From positions 1 through 22,946 of IMG/VR virus record IMGVR_UViG_3300025141_000807: a stretch of 22,946 nucleotides of DNA; one strand, 5' to 3'. Below the pieces are notes generated by a model. That model ran no database searches and was not told the origin of the DNA. It saw nothing but the letters and a program-made list of their open reading frames with translations. A program made the position numbers and the translations under genes. Position 1 is the stretch's first letter; each line of letters begins with the position of its first letter. This document shows, piece after piece, positions 1-8,949 of the stretch. Source of the DNA: a virus.

Positions 1-176
1 CTGTGGGTATCAAGGGAATCTCGTAGTCCTTGTACACTATATTCGTAATAGTTTCGCATTTTTTCAAGTGTTTCACGCAACTCAACAATTTCCTTGAATC
101 GTTTCTTGTTTGAGTCTCGTGTCTCTTTTTGGAGATCTTTTAAGTCTTTCTGTATTGATTGTATTGTTGGAACCAT
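1..176 (-). CDS. Partial coiled-coil protein, cut by the left edge
   Basis: Only the first 58 residues are visible; the reading frame is open to the window edge. The protein begins MVPTIQSIQKDLKDLQKE and is dominated by charged, helix-forming residues with heptad-like hydrophobic spacing, so an N-terminal coiled coil is likely. No domain is recognisable. It is the next gene downstream of the 1564-residue ejection-type protein, with no terminator in the 31-nt gap, so it is probably co-transcribed with the late module. Uniquely in this window, its ATG is preceded by a perfect AGGAGGT at a 10-nt spacing, which fixes the start. Short coiled-coil proteins after podovirus tail genes can be lysis-related (holin or spanin partner), but no membrane segment is visible in this part, so function is left open. 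Confidence 0.7.
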   Translation of the reverse strand, partial: MVPTIQSIQKDLKDLQKETRDSNKKRFKEIVELRETLEKMRNYYEYSVQGLRDSLDTH

Positions 177-186
177 ATATGTATTT

Positions 187-193
187 ACCTCCT
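187..193 (-). promoter_or_regulatory. Canonical Shine-Dalgarno AGGAGGT
   Basis: The minus strand reads AGGAGGT, 10 nt upstream of the ATG at 176. It is fully complementary to the usual 16S rRNA 3' end. It stands out because almost no other gene in the window has a recognisable Shine-Dalgarno sequence. Confidence 0.75.
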
Positions 194-207
194 AGTATTA
201 TACCACG

Positions 208-3200
208 TTAGAATGACGTTATTTTATCCCTGTGCCTTCGCAGCTGGTCATTCACATCTTCTGTGATAATCTTCTTCTGTTTAAGGTTTCTGATAAACTC
301 TACCGCCTCGCCTTCGGTCATGTTTTCAGAGTTGATAATTTTAATGATAGAAATAGTCCTTCCACCATTCTCAACGCCGAGAGACTTTATAGCCCTTTCG
401 TGCCGCTCTAGATTCTCTCTTGCAATAATAGTGTCCACTTTTTTGCGCTCCTTCTCTGGTAGGGCATCATAGACTTTTCTTCCCTCTTCTGGACTACCTG
501 CATCTCGAAGGTCTCGTATTTTCTGAAGAGACCCTTTTGCTTTTCGAGAAAGGTCAACACCAATGTTCGCTTGTGATTCTTGAACCTCTCCAATTTGTTC
601 AAATCGTGAATCTTCGACAGGGTCCACAACAAACGTTGATCTCCTAAACCGATCCTTGATAGGTTGTGTTGTAAGCCTTTTGAGCAGTCCAGGCTGTTCT
701 TCACCTTCTCGTAGACGAGAGTCGCCGAAAAGCCTTCTCGTTAATCCTCCAGTAGCAGAACTTGCGAACTGCTCTGCCTCAAGCGGGGAAATCCCCAACC
801 TTTTAGCAATAGACGTTTGTCCAAACTTTTTAAATATTTCTGGGGTTTTTTCTCTAAAGATTCTATCAGAAGAAACCTTACTTGTTGGTTCACCCTCAAT
901 AGACTGGGGCTCGATAGGACGACCCCTAAACAGATCAATTCCCGTAGCAATTTCAATTGGAGCCTTAATAATTGGAGCTGTAGAGCTCGCAAGAGACTTC
1001 AACCTACCTCCTGGGTCTAGTGTTCCGTGTCCTTCTTTAGACTCAATATTTACAGGGAGAGCGTCTGTCAAAAACTGATCCATTGCTCTCGCGAACTCGT
1101 GTGGGTCGCGGTCATGAAAATACGTAACACCAGACTCTACAAGGTTAAACACAAGCTTCAGCCCATCTCGCTTCTGCACCTTCCAGTACTCCGCAAACTT
1201 TTTACCATCTTCGTTAACACCATAAGAGCGATCATCATCTTTTCCGTAAAGTGCAAACTTTGGAATCATAATATAACTGTCTCTCTCCCATTGAGACACT
1301 TGTTCGAAATGCTCCCTATTCCCTGGTCGAAGGTTGTATGCTGTGATTGCGGCCACTCCAGTCATTGGAACAGAGAGTTTCGCCCAAGCCTTCGCTGACG
1401 CAATTCGTTCTTTTCGTGTTCCTTTAAAGGGGTGTACAAACAGGCGGCTGACGTCTGTGACAGTTCCTTGGGTTGCGGCATTGTAAAAAGGGAAAAGCGC
1501 ATTCATCTCTGGGGTCCAAGTTCCGCGTGCCCAAAAGTCAGGGCTCCCAGCAACCTTTCGAACCTCAGACATCAACTCTTCCCGTGTTACAACATTCTTT
1601 ACATTCTTCGCCCCCTTATTAACAAGTTTTTGTTGTCTTTTGAGGAATGCTTCTGCCTCACGAAACCCAGCAAGTTTTCCAGTAATTTCTAAAGAGCCAC
1701 CAATATCTGTTGGAAGCCGTAATACACCAAACACAAACTTCTTCAAAGCTCCAGCTTTTGAAGTATTATATATTGGTTTTAGTAGTTCTTTGGCTAGTGT
1801 TCGTGAGTATGCTCCAGTAAATGCACCACTCTCCATAAAGTCCTGCATCATTTTGCTTCGTGAACCAAAAACTGTATACCCTATAGACTCAAAAAATGCA
1901 GACAAGTAGTTGGTAGTTACGCGAAGTGGGTTAATTCCAAACGCCTTATTAAGAAACAGGTTTCTCCCCATGTCAGCAATAAGGGCATTCACAGCATTAA
2001 AGCCTGTGTTATAAGCAATTGCACCAAACTTCATTGGGATAGATGTTTTTCCAGCAAGGCGAACAATAGTAGATGCTTGCTCAAGATTTAAGCCTTTCAG
2101 CGCGTCGGATATTCCTTTATCAACATGGTAAAACACCTTTTTGCCGTCCTCGTAAATAAAAACCTGCTCCATTCCCTTCACTGGCTTCCGCAGAGCCTGG
2201 TCGCCCTTCTTTGGTCCGATCTTCTTAATAAATGCCTCTGCTGTGTCAGCCTTTTCTAGGTCCCCAATAATACGCCTTGTAAACCGCTGTCTTTCAATTT
2301 CTTCTATAAGACGAGGTATTTTTTTGTGTGCTGCCTCAATAACATCCTCAAGCATCACAACAGAATCTTTACCTTTCCCAAGCATCTTTATTCCCTTAAT
2401 GCTTTGGATTTCACTCGCAGCTTTCGGGGTAATGCTTTTTGAGGCAAGCCGCATCACATCATCAATCGAACGACTCAAATCAATACCTTGAAGTACGCCG
2501 TTTTTAACAAGGTCGTCTTGTATAATAATATTAAACGGTGCATAAAAGTCGTTGGAGTTTCGTATTATGTCGGCCTGTTTTGTGCTCAACCTCCCCACGG
2601 CCTCCATCTCTTCAATAAACTGCCTGAAGAACACATTATATTCGTCTGCTGCTTGCTCAAAAATTTCTGCAACCTCATCACCAACACCTAGCTTGATATG
2701 AGCAATACCATCTACCATGTCTTTGATTGTTTTTCCTGCGAATTGTTTCTGTAGGGGGTTGTCGGAAAGCCTACTAAGAACTCGTCGCATAGAGACATAT
2801 TGTGAAAACTGCTCAAGCGATCCACCAGTTTTTGTAATAACTTTGGTGATAATCTTATCAAAGTCCATAAGCTTTGATGTAATTTTCCCCTGTGTTCCAG
2901 AAAAAAGATTTGCAACTTCTGACAACTTTAACCCATCTCTTGTTTTCCCATGTGCCTTTAGTAGTTGTTTCTGTGCAGAATCTAGTGCATTAAACTGATT
3001 TATTTGTGTTCGCTCAATAGCCTGTCCAGTCTTCTTGATAGCATTAACAGCCTTTCGTCCACTTTCTCCGATAGTCTCTGGCTCTTTTTTATATGTGAAC
3101 TCATCTATAAACTTCGCAACCTTCTCTCCATTATCAAGGTCAACCTTACCACCAGCATCAGCTAACACCTCTGCTTCAACAGCAAGACCAGCAGCCTTCC

Positions 3201-4902
3201 TTGAAGATTGCTTAAGCTGGTTTTGGAGTTGGCTTTCTGAAAAGTTTTTATAAGGACGGCTCATTTCCTGTATCTCTTCAAGACGTGTGGGGATGTTTGG
3301 GTCTGTTCCCTTGAAAGGTATGCGCTCTGTGACTGTGCCAGCCCTTCTAATTAATTGTTGTTCCTTGGTTCTTAAAAGACCTTTTATTGCTCCTGTGCTC
3401 TTTGTATCAGCAAGCCTAAAGATGACTGGGTAGATGTCATCGCTATTTTGAAGGTATGCACTCAACTCTTTGCTTGCATCCTTACTAAGCTTTTGGTGAG
3501 GCGTAAGGTCAAAGAGACCCCTGATCACTTTTTCCGCCTCTCTCTTTGCAACAACCTTGGGGTTTGCATTTTTTCGTAAAATGTTTCGTACAACACCCTT
3601 AAAGAGATCGAGGTCATCCTTTGACTTTTTAACATTGGAAAAAGGAACATCTTTTTGGATTGTTGTTGTTATAGGGCGATCAATATTTTTTCGTAAAAAC
3701 TTTTCCTCTTGTCGTAATGAAAGCTCTGTGTGAATATCTGTAACCTCATCAAGGTTTTGGGAAAGTTTTTGTGCAACCTCGTCTCCAGCCTTTTTTGCCT
3801 GCGCGTCTTTAACAATGCTCGCACTGTTCCGAATAATCTCATCTACACCCTCTCTCACTTCTTTTGTACCCCCGTGTGTGACTAGTCGTTGTGCCACTCT
3901 GTCCATAACCTCTACATTTGATGCGCTGGCAAGTTTCGCAGCATCACCAGCTTTTGCGCTCTTCCCTAGTATTTTCAAGAGAGGTTTTGTTATCCCTGCT
4001 GCACCCAATAATCCTATCTTTGCGCCTGGTCCTATAACAGGGACAAGGTCGAGGGCTGTACCTACAGCATCAAGTCGGTCGCCCGCGGTCATATTGTCAA
4101 GATTACGCTCGTGATCAATAAATCGTCGAACTCGTGGAGTGTTGAGTATTTTTTGTTCAATATCACTACCTCGACGATTTATTGATATTTTTCGAAATAA
4201 TTCTGGATTTGTTCTTTGAAATTCTAATATATCCCCAAATGTTGATCGTGCCACTTTACCAAAGCCTCTCCTATGTGCCTGCTTAATCATTTCTGTTCCT
4301 TTAGGAAGTGCTCCAATCGTTGTAATTGATCTTATTGTTTCAGGAAACTTCTCTTCTTTAATAAAATCCAACAATAGCTTGTCTCTCATGGTAAATCTAC
4401 TTTCCCCAAGTATATCTGTTTTTTCTTGAGGGAGACTTTTTACGAGACGCTGTAACCCTTTCATAGCTGAATGTATATCGTTTCCAATTTGTTGGGATAG
4501 CAAGATAGGGAAAGATCGATCACCAACCTCACCACGAAGAATGTCTTGCCTTCTTATTGTTTTATCAATAACAGATTCTCCAACAAATGGGCCAGCTGCT
4601 CTCTTGGCAGAAGCTGAAATGTTTGACCTTGGTGTAGCAGTAAATGCCCTTAACGCCTTAGTGGCACCAGAAGACACCTTACTAGTCACACTTCTTCTAA
4701 GGGCTTCAGACCTACTTTTGACTTTCCTGGTAATAATTTTAGAAGGAGGATCTTTTTTAACAACATCTACAACCTTTCTTGTTGTTTTTTGGATACTTTT
4801 TGGCACTCTTCTTTTCACCTCACGACGAATAACTTTGCCAGCTAAAGGGGCAACAGTCCTTTTAAGAAACCTTCCAAACTTTTTAATCCTCTCAAATGCC
4901 AT
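208..4902 (-). CDS. Giant internal virion / DNA-ejection protein with LPD38-like region
   Basis: A 1564-residue protein, the largest here. The first ~100 residues are very basic (MAFERIKKFGRFLKRTVAPL onward), suiting packaged DNA. Around residues 275-317 lies a glycine/hydrophobic stretch (LDLVPVIGPGAKIGLLGAAG) that could insert in a membrane. Around residues 950-1160 the sequence (FGAIAYNTGFNAVNALIADM, later LFPFYNAATQG) resembles, from memory, the large polyvalent protein-associated domain LPD38 seen in giant phage proteins. The rest is charged and helical. Gene order (last of the tail block, after nozzle, fiber and a coiled-coil protein) matches T7 gp16-type or other podovirus ejection proteins. 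The inferred role is delivery with the genome and building or assisting a channel across the envelope. No lytic transglycosylase or polymerase motif was recognised. The start is ATG at 4902 with the leader ACATATAATT and no Shine-Dalgarno. It lies 13 nt after the 482-residue gene. Confidence 0.8.
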   Translation of the reverse strand: MAFERIKKFGRFLKRTVAPLAGKVIRREVKRRVPKSIQKTTRKVVDVVKKDPPSKIITRKVKSRSEALRRSVTSKVSSGATKALRAFTATPRSNISASAKRAAGPFVGESVIDKTIRRQDILRGEVGDRSFPILLSQQIGNDIHSAMKGLQRLVKSLPQEKTDILGESRFTMRDKLLLDFIKEEKFPETIRSITTIGALPKGTEMIKQAHRRGFGKVARSTFGDILEFQRTNPELFRKISINRRGSDIEQKILNTPRVRRFIDHERNLDNMTAGDRLDAVGTALDLVPVIGPGAKIGLLGAAGITKPLLKILGKSAKAGDAAKLASASNVEVMDRVAQRLVTHGGTKEVREGVDEIIRNSASIVKDAQAKKAGDEVAQKLSQNLDEVTDIHTELSLRQEEKFLRKNIDRPITTTIQKDVPFSNVKKSKDDLDLFKGVVRNILRKNANPKVVAKREAEKVIRGLFDLTPHQKLSKDASKELSAYLQNSDDIYPVIFRLADTKSTGAIKGLLRTKEQQLIRRAGTVTERIPFKGTDPNIPTRLEEIQEMSRPYKNFSESQLQNQLKQSSRKAAGLAVEAEVLADAGGKVDLDNGEKVAKFIDEFTYKKEPETIGESGRKAVNAIKKTGQAIERTQINQFNALDSAQKQLLKAHGKTRDGLKLSEVANLFSGTQGKITSKLMDFDKIITKVITKTGGSLEQFSQYVSMRRVLSRLSDNPLQKQFAGKTIKDMVDGIAHIKLGVGDEVAEIFEQAADEYNVFFRQFIEEMEAVGRLSTKQADIIRNSNDFYAPFNIIIQDDLVKNGVLQGIDLSRSIDDVMRLASKSITPKAASEIQSIKGIKMLGKGKDSVVMLEDVIEAAHKKIPRLIEEIERQRFTRRIIGDLEKADTAEAFIKKIGPKKGDQALRKPVKGMEQVFIYEDGKKVFYHVDKGISDALKGLNLEQASTIVRLAGKTSIPMKFGAIAYNTGFNAVNALIADMGRNLFLNKAFGINPLRVTTNYLSAFFESIGYTVFGSRSKMMQDFMESGAFTGAYSRTLAKELLKPIYNTSKAGALKKFVFGVLRLPTDIGGSLEITGKLAGFREAEAFLKRQQKLVNKGAKNVKNVVTREELMSEVRKVAGSPDFWARGTWTPEMNALFPFYNAATQGTVTDVSRLFVHPFKGTRKERIASAKAWAKLSVPMTGVAAITAYNLRPGNREHFEQVSQWERDSYIMIPKFALYGKDDDRSYGVNEDGKKFAEYWKVQKRDGLKLVFNLVESGVTYFHDRDPHEFARAMDQFLTDALPVNIESKEGHGTLDPGGRLKSLASSTAPIIKAPIEIATGIDLFRGRPIEPQSIEGEPTSKVSSDRIFREKTPEIFKKFGQTSIAKRLGISPLEAEQFASSATGGLTRRLFGDSRLREGEEQPGLLKRLTTQPIKDRFRRSTFVVDPVEDSRFEQIGEVQESQANIGVDLSRKAKGSLQKIRDLRDAGSPEEGRKVYDALPEKERKKVDTIIARENLERHERAIKSLGVENGGRTISIIKIINSENMTEGEAVEFIRNLKQKKIITEDVNDQLRRHRDKITSF

Positions 4903-4915
4903 AATTATATGTTAC

Positions 4916-6364
4916 TTACACTTCTTCATCAGTATCAATACCTAGCTCTGCATCTATATTGTTATCAGCAGTGCTTTTTTTCGATCTACCAGGATCCCCT
5001 TCTTCAGCCTTGAATTTTCTTGAAAGAAGTTTTACGTCTTCTGGATTAAGCGAGCCTTTTAGGGTGTCGCGAAGCGTAAAGGTTGGATCGAGTGAGCCCT
5101 GGATAGCGTTCGTATACTCCTGTCGATTAATTTGTTGACCATCGAGGAAGAAGGAGAATCCACCAAACTCATCTTGTCTTCGTGTTAGACCAAATTCCTC
5201 TTCAGCCATCTTGATAACATCTGCTGACTTCAACTTCTTTTCCTTACCAGCTTTTCCTGCGAGTGCTGTTGCTGCTTTCAGTGCGGCAATTTCTTCTTTG
5301 CTTGCAATGTCGTCAAGCTTTAATTGTGCATCAAGCTGATCCATAGTGAAGTCAATAACCTGTCCCCACTGTTTCATCTTCCTGTCATTGTCGGTATTTA
5401 CAGCCTCTACGTAGTTTGCAACAGCGTTATTCACCGCCTCCTGTTGTTGTAGGTCGAGCTCTGTAAGGTCAGATTTTAATTGGAAGTCTACCTCTGCTGA
5501 TTTCGCTGCAAGCTCGGAAACAGCCTGTATTCGCTGTACATCTATTTGAGTAAACTTGTCAGTGATTTGATTTTGGAACTCTTGGAACTGGAATGAGAGG
5601 TCTGCGATTCTATCTCCCTTCGAAGCATCTGCCTGAGAAATTTGTTGTGCGATATTGTTCAGTGTTTGAACCTTGTTCAGTTGGATGTCTCCTATAGACT
5701 CAATAATTTCAGACCGCACAAGGTCTTGTTCATTAATCGCTGCACCAGAACGAAGACCAGCCACACCAAGTCCTGCTCGTTGTGCTGTTGCTCGTCGCTG
5801 AAGCTCTTCTCCTTCCCTCGAGATGTCTTGTGTCGCTCGTGCTGCTGCACGCTCAATACCTGGCTGTTGTCCCCGAAGTCCTGCTTTTTGCTGCTCAAAG
5901 AGCCTTTCTATTCGTTGTCGTTGTGACTCAAACTGTTGTCCAGCAACTCCACGTTGCCGCTCTAGCGAGGCTCGTGCTTGACCAGCTTGATGTTCAAGAA
6001 ACCCTTGCTGCTCTCCAATTCTTCCACGAAGAAACTGTGCTCGTTCCTTTAATACACCTCCACGCTTCTGTAGAATTTCTTGTTGTCGCTGTTCTTCTTC
6101 TCGTCGAACACGGTCAAGATCCTCCTGTGAAGGTCCAGAGAGTTCTGGTGGCTGAAATGCCCGCACCTCGTCAAGAATCTGCTGAGACGCACGAGGCGGC
6201 TCTACAACAGTTTGCTGTTGTGGTGTTGTTGGAGGAGGTGGAGGTGGTGTCGGCGCAGGTTTCTCTGTGCGACGCTTAAATTCACTTATCTGTCTTCTAT
6301 TTGGTGCAAGATTAGCCAAAAATTTACCAATATTTTGTTGCCACCTAAATCTTCTTATAGCCAT
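4916..6364 (-). CDS. Coiled-coil, Gln-rich probable internal virion protein
   Basis: 482 residues. The N-terminus is basic and aromatic (MAIRRFRWQQNIGKFLANLA), followed near residues 36-46 by a proline run (PAPTPPPPPP). From about residue 75 to 380 it is strongly helical, rich in Gln, Glu, Arg and Ala, with long heptad-like stretches. The C-terminus is acidic. No enzymatic motif is visible. It sits between the fiber gene and the 1564-residue protein, the position of T7 gp14/gp15-like internal core proteins, so an ejection or core role is the best inference. The start ATG has a leader TTTAATCTAACACT and lacks a Shine-Dalgarno. A tail-needle or long-fiber coiled coil is an alternative; order and the basic N-terminus favour an internal protein. 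Confidence 0.7.
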   Translation of the reverse strand: MAIRRFRWQQNIGKFLANLAPNRRQISEFKRRTEKPAPTPPPPPPTTPQQQTVVEPPRASQQILDEVRAFQPPELSGPSQEDLDRVRREEEQRQQEILQKRGGVLKERAQFLRGRIGEQQGFLEHQAGQARASLERQRGVAGQQFESQRQRIERLFEQQKAGLRGQQPGIERAAARATQDISREGEELQRRATAQRAGLGVAGLRSGAAINEQDLVRSEIIESIGDIQLNKVQTLNNIAQQISQADASKGDRIADLSFQFQEFQNQITDKFTQIDVQRIQAVSELAAKSAEVDFQLKSDLTELDLQQQEAVNNAVANYVEAVNTDNDRKMKQWGQVIDFTMDQLDAQLKLDDIASKEEIAALKAATALAGKAGKEKKLKSADVIKMAEEEFGLTRRQDEFGGFSFFLDGQQINRQEYTNAIQGSLDPTFTLRDTLKGSLNPEDVKLLSRKFKAEEGDPGRSKKSTADNNIDAELGIDTDEEV

Positions 6365-6373
6365 AGTGTTAGA

Positions 6374-7399
6374 TTAAATTATTCCAGTTGCACTCCATGC
6401 AATACCAACACGAGTACCAGACCCAATAGCACTTCCATCTGTATCATGGACTTCTATTGTAAGACCGGAAACAGTAGGAACAGCGGATGCTTGGAGTCTA
6501 GCAAGTGCCGTAAAGTCACCAGCGGTTGTTGGGTCTGTTGTGTTTTTAAAGCCAAGGCAGTTTGTTGTGACAATCGGAATTTCTGCAAACGTTACTGGAA
6601 ATGTTGGACCAATGGTTGTAGGGGTTGCAGTTCCATCTCCAGTAATAAAGTTCCATCCTATTTGGGTCACATAGTTTCCGTTAAACGAGTTAACAGCAAT
6701 GTCTTGTCTCGCCAAAACAATATCATTCTTTGCATATGTATACGCAGTAGCTATAGAACCTTTTTGTAGTTTAGCTCCAGTAAAGTAAGATGTTTTTGAT
6801 GTTCCAGCGTGTTTCAATTTAATCTTCAAGGATGTGTCTCCAGACCCTATGGTTTTATTTTTGATAACCAATCTTTCCCAAGTGTCACCACCAGTATGTG
6901 CCGCTGTCCCAAAGGAGTTGTCTGCATTGTCGGTCAATTCAATCTCAGTAGTGTTTGAGTCTGACTTACACCATACAGAACATGTAACGACTGATATATT
7001 CGCCTGAAGCTCAGGGAAGCTTGTAAGAGTAAGTTCTTGAACTGCCGTTGCTCCGTTTGTTGTGGACTTTACTTGGTGGCTTGAGCCAGGGATTCCCACA
7101 GGAGCTGCTGTTGCGTCTGCGTTTACGGCAAAGTTTGTTAGCGTCCATCCATTTGCTCCATATCGGAAAAAACCATTGTACGCAAAGTTTCTGTCATGAA
7201 GATCATCAAGGTTAACTTTTGCCTGAGTTACTGTTGCGTCAATCAGCTTTGTAGACCCAGTGATGCTTGCATTCTTAACATTGGCGTCTTCGATGTTTCC
7301 ATTAAACTCATTGTAGATTGTGTTCCAGTTTGCCATATCTCGTGTCGGGTCGTCTTGGTCACCCGACTGAATGGTGTTTGGATTTGTGATAACTCCCAT
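6374..7399 (-). CDS. Tail fiber / receptor-binding-type protein
   Basis: 341 residues. The N-terminal part contains phrases typical of fiber attachment regions (DMANWNTIYNEFNGNIEDAN and then short beta-repeats such as ASITGSTKLIDATVTQAKV). Residues ~65-215 look like a carbohydrate-binding jelly-roll of the CBM4/9 type: an NGFFRYGANGWTL start, a WCKSDSN strand, TWERLVIKN, and an AKLQKGSIATAYTY end. The C-terminal ~100 residues (GNYVTQIGWNFITGDGTATP onward) resemble small lectin-like fiber tips. The inferred role is host-surface recognition. It lies just after the nozzle gene and before the ejection proteins, a normal place for a podovirus fiber. The leader is GTTAATACAAAACT-ATG with no Shine-Dalgarno. 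It is short for a sole fiber, so other receptor-binding proteins may lie outside the window. Confidence 0.72.
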   Translation of the reverse strand: MGVITNPNTIQSGDQDDPTRDMANWNTIYNEFNGNIEDANVKNASITGSTKLIDATVTQAKVNLDDLHDRNFAYNGFFRYGANGWTLTNFAVNADATAAPVGIPGSSHQVKSTTNGATAVQELTLTSFPELQANISVVTCSVWCKSDSNTTEIELTDNADNSFGTAAHTGGDTWERLVIKNKTIGSGDTSLKIKLKHAGTSKTSYFTGAKLQKGSIATAYTYAKNDIVLARQDIAVNSFNGNYVTQIGWNFITGDGTATPTTIGPTFPVTFAEIPIVTTNCLGFKNTTDPTTAGDFTALARLQASAVPTVSGLTIEVHDTDGSAIGSGTRVGIAWSATGII

Positions 7400-7408
7400 A
7401 GTTTTGTA

Positions 7409-8947
7409 TTAACGTAATTTAACAACTTTTTTAAATGCTGGACTAAGACCATAGATGGTAATCTTCTCGTCTGTCCCAGTGTGGGTGAACTGATACTTGA
7501 TTGTCCTGGACTTCAGTTTCGTCTTTATCCACTGCTCAACATCACCGCCAAACCCACGAACAAACTGACCACGAGTTAAGGACGACCCACGAGTAGCGCT
7601 GTTCCCTTGAAGGGTAATGTTTTGAGTAGTAAAGCCAGCATTATCAGTTCCTTTGTACCCAAACGAAACGGTAATAGCACCAGCGTCTGCACCACGAACA
7701 AATGTTTTTCTTAGCTTCTTATTGAGGTCTGTACTGTCAAAATCAAATGCCTTTGTTTCAAATGTCATGACAACAGACTCTTCTCCAGCATTTAACACTT
7801 CAGCCTTGTAGACACTTCCATTTGTTTCCGTCATATCCCCAAAGAAAAGCTGAAAGTCGCTACTCACAGGCATTTCTGCAAACACAGACGGTGAATATCC
7901 GTTATCAATGCTTGCAACAACAGGAAAACTTTTTGTTGTATCAACAACAAATGCTCTGTCGATAATGGTCTGCCCTGACCGTGTGTACCCTAGATAATAT
8001 CTGTTCTCCTTCTTCCCTCCACACATGTTCGACTTCAGCACCATTCCAGTTTGAAACGTGCTCTCGACGTCGGAGGAGATATATTGTACAACAGAGCCTT
8101 CTGATCGGTAAATTCCGTCATCAGCAGCCCAGTAAATAAAACCATTAACCACTCTCGGGCTTCTCTTGGCGACACACCCAACCCCAGCAGGCATCTTCCG
8201 AACATCTACCTCAAAGGCAATATTATTATTACCTCCAGGGGCTGAACGAACACCCGTAAGGATGTATGTCGAATGCTCAGTCCACACAAAAACAAGGTCT
8301 CGGTATTCCTTGATTCCTGTGATTGGGCCGTCAAAGTCTTGAAACTGTAGGGAACGAAATGTTTCAAGCGCATCAACGTCTGAGAAGTAGAGCCGTTGTG
8401 GCTGGTTGGTTGTATTCCCTAAAAGAAGGACGGCCCTCTCCGACCAGTACTCCAGCACTCGTGGCTGGTCACTTGATGTTGCAGACGCCACAGGAATCTC
8501 TGTAAGTGTTGATACTGAAGAGTTGTCATACTTACGAAACGTGTCTGTTCCTGTGGTAATATAAGCGACATCTTGAGCAGTCACCATCTCCATGTCCGCT
8601 ACTGCAGTGAGCGTTTGGGAGAGTGCTGTCCATGAACCACCATCTGTGTAGTGGTAGATGTCTGTATTGTATTTTGCTATAAGTTTATGAACTGTGTCCC
8701 CTTTGTGGTAGTACCCAAGGCCTGTTATGCCTTTGGCGGCACCAATCTGAGCGTCAACCAGCTCATACCCATCACGTGTTGTCACCTCACCCGTACTCCC
8801 AATGCGCACATTCTCTGCCCTTGATAGTTGGTTGTTTTCTATCTGGTTCTCATTATCGTTATTATTCAGCCCACCGTTAAAGTTATATTGCCGAGCAACA
8901 TCTACATTCGCACCGCTAACATAACGTGAGATCTGTTTTCGTGGCAT
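7409..8947 (-). CDS. Tail nozzle / packaged-DNA stabilization protein (P22 gp10 / T7 gp12 type)
   Basis: 512 residues, beta-rich throughout. Near the N-terminus, FNGGLNNNDNENQIENNQLSRAENVR followed by TGEVTTRDGYE matches the hallmark opening of the podoviral nozzle proteins (a short Asn-rich start, then a tRpGy-like motif). The middle (YWSERAVLLLGNTTNQPQRL, RDLVFVWTEHSTYILTG, GFIYWAADDGIYRSEG) reads as successive propeller blades. The family forms a hexameric ring below the adaptor that closes the portal channel. It follows the adaptor gene with a 2-nt gap, as expected for head-completion genes. Assignment by family pattern and order is good; the exact family is not proven. The leader is TAATGCGTAACC-ATG. 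Confidence 0.78.
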   Translation of the reverse strand: MPRKQISRYVSGANVDVARQYNFNGGLNNNDNENQIENNQLSRAENVRIGSTGEVTTRDGYELVDAQIGAAKGITGLGYYHKGDTVHKLIAKYNTDIYHYTDGGSWTALSQTLTAVADMEMVTAQDVAYITTGTDTFRKYDNSSVSTLTEIPVASATSSDQPRVLEYWSERAVLLLGNTTNQPQRLYFSDVDALETFRSLQFQDFDGPITGIKEYRDLVFVWTEHSTYILTGVRSAPGGNNNIAFEVDVRKMPAGVGCVAKRSPRVVNGFIYWAADDGIYRSEGSVVQYISSDVESTFQTGMVLKSNMCGGKKENRYYLGYTRSGQTIIDRAFVVDTTKSFPVVASIDNGYSPSVFAEMPVSSDFQLFFGDMTETNGSVYKAEVLNAGEESVVMTFETKAFDFDSTDLNKKLRKTFVRGADAGAITVSFGYKGTDNAGFTTQNITLQGNSATRGSSLTRGQFVRGFGGDVEQWIKTKLKSRTIKYQFTHTGTDEKITIYGLSPAFKKVVKLR

Positions 8948-8949
8948 GG

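Noticed and set aside
656-1078. Plus-strand open frame of 140 codons opposite the 1564-residue gene
   Set aside because: It is the reverse complement of a long real gene, has low-complexity Ser/Pro content and no suitable leader; many similar shadows occur across 1-19000.
5782-6279. Plus-strand 165-codon frame opposite the coiled-coil gene
   Set aside because: It is Val/Leu/His-rich, as expected from the complement of Gln/Arg/Glu codon runs, and lies wholly inside the 482-residue gene.
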